Part shown: positions 15,373 to 23,018 of the stretch, piece after piece
Numbering within the stretch: position 1 is the stretch's first letter
How the letters are laid out: each line of letters opens with the position of its first letter
Assembly (NCBI GenBank): GCA_049297855.1
Contig: JBAQVB010000052.1
Location: 1-38,219, forward strand
Direction of reading: 5' to 3'
Source: CAXYVX01 sp049297855
GTDB lineage: Bacteria; Patescibacteriota; Saccharimonadia; Saccharimonadales; Saccharimonadaceae
Length of the DNA stretch: 38,219 nucleotides
Translations under genes and position numbers: made by a program
The notes under the pieces: model-generated
What the model was told of the DNA's origin: nothing
The model's database searches: none
What the model saw: the letters and a program-made list of their open reading frames with translations, nothing else

Positions 15373-15825
15373 ATGAAGATTTATCTCGGTTCCGATCATC
15401 AAGGTTTTGCGTTAAAGAATAAAGTTGCGGAATATTTAGCTAAGCTGAAAACGCCGGCTGAGGATTTGGGCAATCGTGAGCTAGATCCGAACGATGATTT
15501 TCCGCAATTTGCGGCGGCGGCGGCGCTAAAAATCATCGATGATCCAACGGCGCGGGCAGTTTTAATTTGCGGCGGCGGCCAAGGCATGGCGATGGCGGCC
15601 AACCGTTTTCATAACGTCCGCGCCATTATAGCGGTCAGCGCTGATGACGCCTATTATGGCCGCAACGACAACGACGCTAACATTTTGTGTCTGCCAGCAC
15701 GCCTGTTCGACAATCCCGACGAAGATGTGATCTGGAAAAACGTTGTCGATACATTCCTAGCAACCGAGTTCGCAAACGCGGCGCGTTACGTGCGGCGTAA
15801 TCGCGAACTGGATAAATTGTCCTAA
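15373..15825 (+). CDS. rpiB: RpiB/LacAB-family sugar-phosphate isomerase
   Basis: A 150-aa member of the RpiB/LacAB family; RpiB interconverts ribose-5-phosphate and ribulose-5-phosphate. It has the GSDHQGFALK start and a cysteine in ICGGGQGMAMAAN, where RpiB has CGTG and the catalytic Cys. The segment equal to E. coli RQHND reads RNDND, so the histidine thought to help open the sugar ring is replaced by Asp. The following DANILCLPAR fits the family. Substrate may therefore differ (another pentose or hexose phosphate), and the gene symbol is by family. It follows gap as an independent leaderless unit. Confidence 0.82.
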   Translation: MKIYLGSDHQGFALKNKVAEYLAKLKTPAEDLGNRELDPNDDFPQFAAAAALKIIDDPTARAVLICGGGQGMAMAANRFHNVRAIIAVSADDAYYGRNDNDANILCLPARLFDNPDEDVIWKNVVDTFLATEFANAARYVRRNRELDKLS

Positions 15826-15840
15826 AGCTAACGTTTCCGT

Positions 15841-15846
15841 TATAAT
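15841..15846 (+). promoter_or_regulatory. -10 promoter element of the FKBP gene
   Basis: TATAAT lies 16 nt after the rpiB stop and gives a leader of about 55 nt that carries two successive ribosome binding sites. Confidence 0.5.
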
Positions 15847-15895
15847 GGGCAGCAATAGTATGATAACTGATTATCAGCGCAATTAAGGAGGAAAA

Positions 15896-15916
15896 ATGGA
15901 GGAAATTTTATGGTGA
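15896..15916 (+). CDS. Possible 6-codon leader peptide overlapping the FKBP start
   Basis: AAGGAGG (15885-15891) is followed by an ATG that encodes MEEILW and a TGA. The TGA lies inside the first codons of the FKBP gene in another frame (ATGGTGA). This could couple translation, or the ATG may be incidental, since a second GGAGG (15898-15902) sits 7 nt before the FKBP start. Confidence 0.25.
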   Translation: MEEILW

Positions 15917-16515
15917 GATATAATCGTGGACTTTCGACGCCGCTGTGGCAACGCGTTAGCATTTTAGTCGTCGGCGTTGTGCTGGTTGGTGGCACGATCA
16001 TCGGCTTTATAACTAGCGCCGCCCAGAGCACAAACAAGAATCTAGATCCAGCCACGATTCAACAGCAACAGGATCAAAAACAACAGCAGGAACAGCAACG
16101 ACAATTATTGCAACAGCAAGCCGAGGAGCAAAAAACCATGAAACCACTCGCCGGCTACGACAGCCAAGTTAGCGCCTTTGACGCGAAATCGATCACCAGC
16201 TTACAGGTTCAAACACTAAAAGAAGGCAAGGGCGCGGCGCTGAAATCGAGCGACACGATTTCCGCCAATTACACCGGCTGGACGGCCGACGGCAAAATTT
16301 TCGACTCCACGACCAAAAATGGATCGTCAGCCAGCGCGTCATTTCCGCTGAACCAGGTCATTCCTGGTTGGACACAAGGCCTAACCGGCAAAAACGTTGG
16401 CGGGGTTTATCTACTCAGCATCCCGACCGATCTGGCCTACGGTTCGCAAGGTGGCCAAAACGGCGCGCCGACCGGACCGCTGAAATTCATCGTCCAAATA
16501 GTATCGGTTAAATAA
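15910..16515 (+). CDS. Membrane-anchored FKBP-type peptidyl-prolyl isomerase
   Basis: A 201-aa protein that should catalyse proline cis-trans isomerisation outside the membrane. A basic N-terminus is followed by an uncleaved anchor (about 15-37, ILVVGVVLVGGTIIGFI), then a Gln-rich helical linker (about 50-80, QQQQDQKQQQEQQRQLLQQQ). The FKBP domain occupies the last 100 residues: ANYTGWTADGKIFDST, the conserved VIPGWTQGLTGKNVGG and LAYGSQG. SecA is encoded nearby, and folding of exported proteins is the likely job. GGAGG sits 7 nt before the ATG at 15910. Confidence 0.93.
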   Translation: MVRYNRGLSTPLWQRVSILVVGVVLVGGTIIGFITSAAQSTNKNLDPATIQQQQDQKQQQEQQRQLLQQQAEEQKTMKPLAGYDSQVSAFDAKSITSLQVQTLKEGKGAALKSSDTISANYTGWTADGKIFDSTTKNGSSASASFPLNQVIPGWTQGLTGKNVGGVYLLSIPTDLAYGSQGGQNGAPTGPLKFIVQIVSVK

Positions 16516-16519
16516 TTTG

Positions 16520-16528
16520 TGCTATAAT
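16520..16528 (+). promoter_or_regulatory. Extended -10 promoter of ppa
   Basis: TGCTATAAT begins just after the FKBP stop codon. Unlike the leaderless genes it is followed by a leader of about 26 nt with AAAGGAG (16548-16554). Confidence 0.6.
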
Positions 16529-16560
16529 ATCGAATATAGTCTAACAGAAAGGAGCAAGTA

Positions 16561-17088
16561 GTGGCAGATTGGAATGAAGTTTTGGACGCGGGTGATGTCG
16601 ATGGCGGCGTGATTAACGTGGTAGTCGAGATCCCGAAAGGATCCAACAACAAAATCGAGTGGAAACGCAACAAAAAGGTCATGATGATCGACCGCGTGGA
16701 TCCGAAAATTTTTGCAAAACCAACCAATTACGGTTTTATTCCACGAACTTTGGATGAGGATGGCGACGAATTGGACGCGCTGATTTTGGGCGATAAATTG
16801 CCGACTGGCGTTTACCTCGAAGCTCGCGTGATCGGTGTCATGAGATTCATCGATGGCGGGGAAGTCGATGATAAAGTTATCGTCGTACCGGCCGACGACC
16901 GCGAAACCGGCGACGCGATTAAAACTTTGGCGGACGTGCCGAAGCGCACCATCGAGCAAATTGAATTCCACTTCAATCACTACAAGGATTTGAAAAAAAC
17001 CGGCGATACTAAAGTTGTAGAATTTGCGGACATCGACGAAGCTAAACGACTGATCAAATTGGCGCAAAAACGCTGGACAAATAAATAA
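16561..17088 (+). CDS. ppa: Inorganic pyrophosphatase, family I
   Basis: This 175-aa enzyme splits pyrophosphate to two phosphates and so pulls biosynthetic reactions forward. The signature DEDGDELDALI carries the metal-binding aspartates. VEIPKGSNNKIEW and NYGFIPRT are the other family blocks. The start codon is GTG at 16561, supported by AAAGGAG 6 nt upstream. Size matches bacterial family I enzymes. A short hairpin with a T7 run follows. Confidence 0.96.
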   Translation: MADWNEVLDAGDVDGGVINVVVEIPKGSNNKIEWKRNKKVMMIDRVDPKIFAKPTNYGFIPRTLDEDGDELDALILGDKLPTGVYLEARVIGVMRFIDGGEVDDKVIVVPADDRETGDAIKTLADVPKRTIEQIEFHFNHYKDLKKTGDTKVVEFADIDEAKRLIKLAQKRWTNK

Positions 17089-17106
17089 TTTCATCACTTC
17101 TAAAAT

Positions 17107-17138
17107 CGTCGTCTCATAAAAGGTCCGGCGGTTTTTTT
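17107..17138 (+). terminator. Terminator after ppa
   Basis: CGTCG (17107-17111) can pair with CGGCG (17126-17130), one G-U, followed by GTTTTTTT. The stem is short but the T-run is good. Confidence 0.5.
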
Positions 17139-17149
17139 GTTGGGGAACA

Positions 17150-18175
17150 TTAAGATGGTTGCACGTGCTTCGCGAAGAAGTCTTCGAGTAATGAGATTAT
17201 GCGCGCGTTGTCGGTCAATAAAGCGACCTCACGTGTGCCAATGCGAGAACTAGCCGCGACGAAATTATGCGACCCGGTAATCGCAACTTTGTGTCCGTCC
17301 CGAAAAGTAAAAATGATAAATTTAGCGTGCAGATATTGATTGCGCACGTAGAGATTATGTTCACGCAGATCATTGCGCCCGAGCAACAACATAAAGCGAT
17401 TGCTCGGTGAATCAACTTTATAGAGTGGATTAAAATAAACGTGAGCAAAATCTTTATTCAATTTTGTGCGTTGGCGTATAACGCGCGCCAGAGGGCCAGT
17501 TGGCGAATATTGGCTAACGAATAACATCGACGCGACGTCTGGATTTTTAGCTAACGTCACAGCGTTGTTATAGATAATTGACCATAAAGGGTGGCCACAG
17601 TCAAACAATACCGTGCCCACCGCGGACGGCTCGCTGTGATTACGCGTTAGGCGCTTGGTGCGATCAGCTCGTTCAATATCACAATGTTCACGCGTTATTA
17701 AATCCGCTAACGATGCGTCATCAATCCGAAACATATAATCATTATTTCGCGCAATTGACTCATCGTCAGTGTTAACGCCACCAAAAATAAACACCACGTC
17801 GTCGACCACCAACCATTTACTGTGTGTCCGCGCCGAAAACAACGTACCGTAGTTGCGCCCCAGCCAACGAAACTTGGCACCAGCCGCTCGAAATTCGCGT
17901 GACAACTTCGTGCCGTCACGCATTTGGCGCACCGTTGAACGAACAACCGAACCGCGCCGTACCGCCATCGAAAAGCTAGCAAAATCGGCCGCCACGTGAA
18001 CCTCGACTTCGCGCTCGGCGGCGGCAACTAAAGCATCGACGAAATCGTTCGTAACTTTGTCGCGATACATCAATAAACCGATTAAAATCACACGCTTTTT
18101 GGCTCGGCTAATCAATTTGGTCGCCGTTTTAATATAATCTTCCGGTGTCAAAAGATCGATTCTCTTTTTCCTCAT
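17150..18175 (-). CDS. Phospholipase D/cardiolipin synthase-family protein
   Basis: A 341-aa protein with two PLD-type half-sites. The first is THSKWLVVDDVVFIFGGVN, the second YLHAKFIIF followed by KVAITGSHNF. Both keep the His and Lys of the HxK(x4)D catalytic motif; the Asp of the second is less regular. The domains fill residues about 15-340, and no membrane helix is obvious. Family members transfer phosphatidyl groups (cardiolipin synthases) or cut phosphodiesters in lipids or DNA. With no membrane anchor, a nuclease-like or soluble phosphatidyltransferase role is open. It is the only minus-strand gene between topA and the metal ATPase and is divergent from secA. Confidence 0.88.
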   Translation of the reverse strand: MRKKRIDLLTPEDYIKTATKLISRAKKRVILIGLLMYRDKVTNDFVDALVAAAEREVEVHVAADFASFSMAVRRGSVVRSTVRQMRDGTKLSREFRAAGAKFRWLGRNYGTLFSARTHSKWLVVDDVVFIFGGVNTDDESIARNNDYMFRIDDASLADLITREHCDIERADRTKRLTRNHSEPSAVGTVLFDCGHPLWSIIYNNAVTLAKNPDVASMLFVSQYSPTGPLARVIRQRTKLNKDFAHVYFNPLYKVDSPSNRFMLLLGRNDLREHNLYVRNQYLHAKFIIFTFRDGHKVAITGSHNFVAASSRIGTREVALLTDNARIISLLEDFFAKHVQPS

Positions 18176-18185
18176 CGTTAAATCA

Positions 18186-18194
18186 ATTATATCA
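18186..18194 (-). promoter_or_regulatory. Extended -10 promoter of the PLD-family gene
   Basis: On the minus strand TGATATAAT ends 10 nt before the ATG at 18175; leaderless layout. Confidence 0.55.
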
Positions 18195-18244
18195 TCTTTT
18201 CATTCTGGCGATAAGGCTTCACAGTTACGCGCGCTGGCGTGATA

Positions 18245-18253
18245 TGTTATAAT
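18245..18253 (+). promoter_or_regulatory. Extended -10 promoter of secA
   Basis: TGTTATAAT with a leader of about 27 nt and a purine-rich AGAGAGGGAAAG before the ATG at 18287. It faces away from the PLD-family promoter 54 nt to the left. Confidence 0.55.
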
Positions 18254-18286
18254 GGAATAAAGTTTAAGAGAGAGGGAAAGTTAATC

Positions 18287-21241
18287 ATGGCTGATAAACG
18301 AGTAAAATCCGACATTATGACGTCGACCACGCCGACTGATAATAAAACACGTATTCTGAGCAAAGTTTTTGGCGATCCGCAAAAACGCATTCTGCATCAG
18401 TTACAAAAGAAGGTCGACGAAATTAACGCTTTGGCGCCAAAATACGCCAAAATGAACGACGAAACGCTAGCACGGCAAACCGAAATTTTAAAACAGCGTT
18501 TAGTTAAGATCGAAAAGTCGGACAAAAAAACGACGCCAAACGCGAAATCGAGCAAAATCACAAATAAACCTGCGGCCGTCAATAAAAATTCTGACGAAAT
18601 CCGCGAGAAATACGCCAAAGCCGGCACCGGCGCAATCGAGGACGCTAACGCCATCGACGCGATTCGCGCCCGCCATACGGCCCAAAAACGCGACAAAGCA
18701 CTCGACGAAATTTTGCCCGATGCGTTTGCTTTGGCGCGCGAAACGGCGACTCGCGTGCTCGGTCAGCGTCATTTCGACGTTCAGCTGATGGGCGGCATCG
18801 CGTTGCACGAAGGTAACGTCGCCGAAATGAAAACTGGCGAGGGCAAAACTTTAGTGGCGACATTGCCAGTTTTCCTAAACGCACTGACCGGTCGTGGCGT
18901 CCACATGGTGACGGTCAACGATTATTTGGCGCAACTGCACGGCGGCTGGATGGGAAAACTCTATTACGCCCTCGGTATGTCCACCGGTGTTATTATTAAT
19001 GAACAAAGTTTTATTTACGATCCAGATTTCACTAACGAGACCCATTTCGATAAGCGAATGGAGCATCTAAAACCAGTGTCGCGCAAAGAGGCCTACGCGG
19101 CCGACATCACCTACGGCACCAACAACGAATTCGGGTTTGATTATTTGCGTGACAACATGGTCAACGATCCGAAATTATTGCGCCAGCGCGAACTTAATTT
19201 TGCGATCGTCGATGAGGTCGATTCGATTTTAATTGACGAAGCTCGCACGCCACTAATTATCTCCGCGCCAGCCGCTGAAAATCCTGATCTCTATATTAAA
19301 TATGCGGCAATCGCGGCGCAATTAAAGGCGCCAACCGTTGATCAAAACACCGTTAACAAAGGTCTGAAAAATCCGTTGACCGGCAAGTATCTCGATCCAG
19401 ATGATGAAGTTGAAAACGACGGCGATTACGAGTTGGACGAAAAACGCAAAAGCGTGGTTTTAACCGAACGCGGCGTCGACAAAGTTGAAAAACTACTCGG
19501 CATCGATAATTTATATTCGCCGGATCATGTGCGTGCGGTCTATCACATGGATCAGGCGCTCAAGGCGCAAACGCTGTTTCGCCGCGACAAAGATTACGTC
19601 GTCAGCCGTGACAACGAAGTGATTATCGTCGACGAGTTCACCGGCCGGCTAATGCACGGACGACGTTATAATGAGGGTTTACACCAGGCAATCGAAGCTA
19701 AGGAACACGTTCCGGTGCGCGAAGAATCACAAACTTTGGCCACGATTTCGTTCCAGAATTATTTCCGGCTTTATGATAAATTGTCCGGTATGACCGGCAC
19801 GGCCTTAACCGAAGCGGAGGAGTTTCAACAAATTTACGGCCTCGATGTAATCCAAATTCCGACCAACCGGCCGGTTTTACGCCATGATCATAACGACAAA
19901 ATTTTCAAAACCGAAGCTGGTAAAATCAAAGCCATCGCCAAGGAAGTGCAAACTTTGCACGAGCAGGGACGGCCAGTTTTAATTGGTTCAGCCAGCGTGG
20001 TCAAAAATGAGCAACTTGATCGCGCTCTGACTGCGGCCAAAATTCCGCACGAAACTTTGAACGCTAAAAATAACGAAAAGGAAGCCGAGATTATCGCTAA
20101 GGCTGGCCAACCGGGCGCCATTACGCTCGCCACCAATATCGCCGGGCGCGGAACGGATATTATGCTCGGTAAAGGCGTCGCTGAAAAGGGTGGCTTGGTC
20201 GTCCTCGGTTCCGAACGCCACGAAGCTCGCCGCATCGATAACCAGTTGCGTGGTCGCGGCGGCCGACAGGGCGACCCGGGCGACACGGTGTTTTATGTCT
20301 CAACTCAGGACGATTTGATGCGCGTTTTTCAGGGCGATCGCATTGCGGCGTTGATGGATCGCCTCGGCGTGGCGGACGACCAACCGATTGAAAATAAAGC
20401 GGTCAGTAAAACCCTGGAGGCAGCTCAAAAACGCGTCGAAGGTTATAACTTTGACACGCGTAAAAACGTCGTTCAATACGATAACGTGATAAATCGTCAC
20501 CGCAAAGTTGTTTACCAGGTGCGCCGCAAAATTTTGGAAGGCGACGACATTTCTCCAGAAATTGAGCGCCTAATTAACGCCAAAATCGGCGCCATCTTCG
20601 CAAAGCGATTGCGCAAAGTATCGGATGATGTGTTTGATGATTTCGTGGAAATTTTTGACCATGACAACAATCAGACGTTGCGCGACCAATTCACCAAAAT
20701 TGCGACAATGAAATCCGACAAAAAGCGACTGCTAGCGGCGCGCCGACTGGTTAGTGATCTGTTGAATGTTCAAAAACAACGCATTGATCCGGATTTACTT
20801 CGTGGCGCCGAACGCGAAATTTACATGCAGGTTTTGGATGTCTTGTGGATGCAGCATCTGGAAAATATGCAGAATTTGCGCGAGGGCATTCAATGGCGCA
20901 GCGTCGGCCAACGTGATCCGTTGGTTGAATATCGTAGCGAATCACAAAAACTGTTTGAGTCGCTCGAGCAAACTTTGCAGGACGAGGTGCTCAAAGTAAT
21001 TTTCCACTTGCGCCAAAACGATATCAACGCTCATCAAGCTGAGGATGATCAATACGACAGCGACCTGACGCGCGCGGCGAGTTCAGCGGTTGAACAGGGT
21101 GTTAATGAAGTTGGCGCGCCAACCGAACGCGATAACGAATTTAAACCGGCCAAATCGCAAGCTGATAAAAATCGCGCCAAAAACACCGCGAACAAGAAGA
21201 AAAAACAGCAGCGTCAGAACCGCAAAAAAGGACGCAAATAA
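18287..21241 (+). CDS. secA: Protein translocase ATPase SecA
   Basis: A 984-aa motor that drives unfolded proteins through SecYEG. Motifs in order: LMGGIALHEGNVAEMKTGEGKT (Walker A near 181), TVNDYLA, TYGTNNEFGFDYLRDNM, VDEVDSILIDEARTPLIIS (Walker B), GMTGTA, TNIAGRGTDI and LRGRGGRQGDPG. Two insertions stand out. About 60 Lys-rich residues (about 70-130, KSDKKTTPNAKSSKITNKPA) sit inside the first helicase domain, and there is an acidic stretch near 375-395 (LDPDDEVENDGDYELDEK). The C-terminus is a Lys/Arg/Gln tail and lacks the CxCGSGK zinc motif that binds SecB and lipids in many bacteria. The start follows AGAGAGGGAAAG. Confidence 0.97.
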   Translation: MADKRVKSDIMTSTTPTDNKTRILSKVFGDPQKRILHQLQKKVDEINALAPKYAKMNDETLARQTEILKQRLVKIEKSDKKTTPNAKSSKITNKPAAVNKNSDEIREKYAKAGTGAIEDANAIDAIRARHTAQKRDKALDEILPDAFALARETATRVLGQRHFDVQLMGGIALHEGNVAEMKTGEGKTLVATLPVFLNALTGRGVHMVTVNDYLAQLHGGWMGKLYYALGMSTGVIINEQSFIYDPDFTNETHFDKRMEHLKPVSRKEAYAADITYGTNNEFGFDYLRDNMVNDPKLLRQRELNFAIVDEVDSILIDEARTPLIISAPAAENPDLYIKYAAIAAQLKAPTVDQNTVNKGLKNPLTGKYLDPDDEVENDGDYELDEKRKSVVLTERGVDKVEKLLGIDNLYSPDHVRAVYHMDQALKAQTLFRRDKDYVVSRDNEVIIVDEFTGRLMHGRRYNEGLHQAIEAKEHVPVREESQTLATISFQNYFRLYDKLSGMTGTALTEAEEFQQIYGLDVIQIPTNRPVLRHDHNDKIFKTEAGKIKAIAKEVQTLHEQGRPVLIGSASVVKNEQLDRALTAAKIPHETLNAKNNEKEAEIIAKAGQPGAITLATNIAGRGTDIMLGKGVAEKGGLVVLGSERHEARRIDNQLRGRGGRQGDPGDTVFYVSTQDDLMRVFQGDRIAALMDRLGVADDQPIENKAVSKTLEAAQKRVEGYNFDTRKNVVQYDNVINRHRKVVYQVRRKILEGDDISPEIERLINAKIGAIFAKRLRKVSDDVFDDFVEIFDHDNNQTLRDQFTKIATMKSDKKRLLAARRLVSDLLNVQKQRIDPDLLRGAEREIYMQVLDVLWMQHLENMQNLREGIQWRSVGQRDPLVEYRSESQKLFESLEQTLQDEVLKVIFHLRQNDINAHQAEDDQYDSDLTRAASSAVEQGVNEVGAPTERDNEFKPAKSQADKNRAKNTANKKKKQQRQNRKKGRK

Positions 21242-21311
21242 CGGGATTGGGCGCGTAGTTAGTTTCGAATCACGCGCTCAGATAACTCATTACCAGACTA
21301 CCAAAATCATC

Positions 21312-23018
21312 ATGACTCAAGATTTAGCGCTAGAAATTTTATTGTCAGGTCATTCCGCGTTTTTGACGGGCGCGGCCGGGGCAGGGAAAACTTTCACATT
21401 GTCCAAATTCATCGACATCGCACGTCGTTCCGGCAAGAAGGTCGCCGTCACCGCAACGACTGGGCTCGCGGCAACGCATCTTAACGGTAATACGATTCAT
21501 AGTTGGTCGGGATTAGGCATTCTGGACGAATTACCGGATAATTTTTTCACTAAATTTGGCAAAACGCGCACTGAACAAATTCGCAAAACCGACGTTTTGA
21601 TTATTGACGAAATTTCGATGTTACACGATTTTCAACTCGATTTAATTAGTGAAATTATGCGCCACGTGCGCGACAACGACCAGCCATTTGGTGGACTACA
21701 AATTATTTTTTCAGGCGATTTTTTTCAATTGCCACCGGTAAAATCACGCGACAGAAATCGTCAATCATCCATCCAGTCGGACACTAATTTTGACGGTATT
21801 GATCCAGAATTTGACGAAGCTGGCCACGATATTTCGCAACCAAACACGACCGCTAAAACGCCGAAAACTAGTTTTGCTTATAACGCTCAGAGTTGGCACG
21901 AACTCGATCCGGATATCCTATATTTGAAACAAAACTTTCGCCAAAACGATCACGAATTTTTAGACATTTTAAATAAAATTCGCGAGAATAAAATCACACG
22001 ATCTGATGCTGAAAAAATCGCCGCGCGCCTCAACGCACCACTGGGGCAACCGGGGCAGGCGATCACCGAACTCTACACCACCAACCGCGACGTCGACCGC
22101 ATTAACCATGTGAAACTCAACGACATCAAAGCCGACGCCGTCGAATACAATATGACCACGACTGGATCCGCTGCCAATATTGAAAAGTTGAAAAAATCCG
22201 CTTTGGCGCAGGAAAAATTGGAACTGAAAATCGGCGAGCTGGTGATGACTTTGAAGAATGATCCGGCCGGCAATTTCGCCAACGGCTCAACCGGCACAAT
22301 CGTTGGTTTCAGCAAAGACGACTTGGATCCTATCGTTCAGTTTCGCCACAATCAACAAAAAATCACAGTTCAACCAATGAGTTGGGAAATGCGTGACGGC
22401 GAACGCACCCTCGCCACACTGACGCAAATTCCACTGCGCGCCGCCTACGCTATCACGGTTCACAAGAGTCAAGGTATGACGCTCGACGCGGCGCGAATTA
22501 ACCTGAAAAACGTGTTCGAGCCCGGCATGGGCTACGTCGCTTTGTCGCGCGTGCGCGGACTGGACGCATTATCGATTTCCGGATTGTCCAGTCAGGCTTT
22601 TTTCGTCCATCCGGAAGTGCTAAAAGTCGATAAAATTTTTCGCCAAAAATCCCAAACTGCCAACCAAAAATACGCGCCGCTCTTGAAAAACAAAGCCAAA
22701 CGCGAACGCCTCACCGCTAAACAAATCGCCAAAACCAATTCCCAAAAATCCAAATTCGAGAAGATTCGCGATCAATATCCCAACGCCAGTAAGCGCTGGT
22801 CGGAAGTGGATGACGACCGGATCGACGCGCTCAACGTCACTGATTTTTCACAAAACGATGCAACCGCTGAACGCATCATAAAACAACTTTCTGCTGCGCT
22901 CAGTCGCAGTCCGCGATCGATCGCGTTGCGTATTCGTGATCATTTTGGTGCGGAACTGTTTGACAAACTGCCCGAAATATCCGCGCGCTATTGGTCGCAC
23001 CCAGATTTTCACCACTAG
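21312..23018 (+). CDS. PIF1/RecD2-like SF1 DNA helicase
   Basis: A 568-aa superfamily 1 helicase. Motif I GAAGAGKTFTLSK is at the N-terminus, then AVTATTGLAATHLNG, motif II DVLIIDEISML, FSGDFFQLPPV and the LKQNFRQND block. The C-terminal part has AYAITVHKSQGMTLDAA and GYVALSRVRGLDAL, typical of PIF1-family enzymes. The last 130 residues are basic and end in a helical domain (ERIIKQLSAALSRSPRSIALRIRDHFG) that resembles a small DNA-binding add-on. The start at 21312 (MTQDLALEIL) is chosen because the motif I spacing is then normal; an earlier in-frame start would overlap secA. It lies 70 nt after secA with no clear ribosome binding site. It may unwind G-quadruplexes or replication intermediates. 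Confidence 0.9.
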   Translation: MTQDLALEILLSGHSAFLTGAAGAGKTFTLSKFIDIARRSGKKVAVTATTGLAATHLNGNTIHSWSGLGILDELPDNFFTKFGKTRTEQIRKTDVLIIDEISMLHDFQLDLISEIMRHVRDNDQPFGGLQIIFSGDFFQLPPVKSRDRNRQSSIQSDTNFDGIDPEFDEAGHDISQPNTTAKTPKTSFAYNAQSWHELDPDILYLKQNFRQNDHEFLDILNKIRENKITRSDAEKIAARLNAPLGQPGQAITELYTTNRDVDRINHVKLNDIKADAVEYNMTTTGSAANIEKLKKSALAQEKLELKIGELVMTLKNDPAGNFANGSTGTIVGFSKDDLDPIVQFRHNQQKITVQPMSWEMRDGERTLATLTQIPLRAAYAITVHKSQGMTLDAARINLKNVFEPGMGYVALSRVRGLDALSISGLSSQAFFVHPEVLKVDKIFRQKSQTANQKYAPLLKNKAKRERLTAKQIAKTNSQKSKFEKIRDQYPNASKRWSEVDDDRIDALNVTDFSQNDATAERIIKQLSAALSRSPRSIALRIRDHFGAELFDKLPEISARYWSHPDFHH

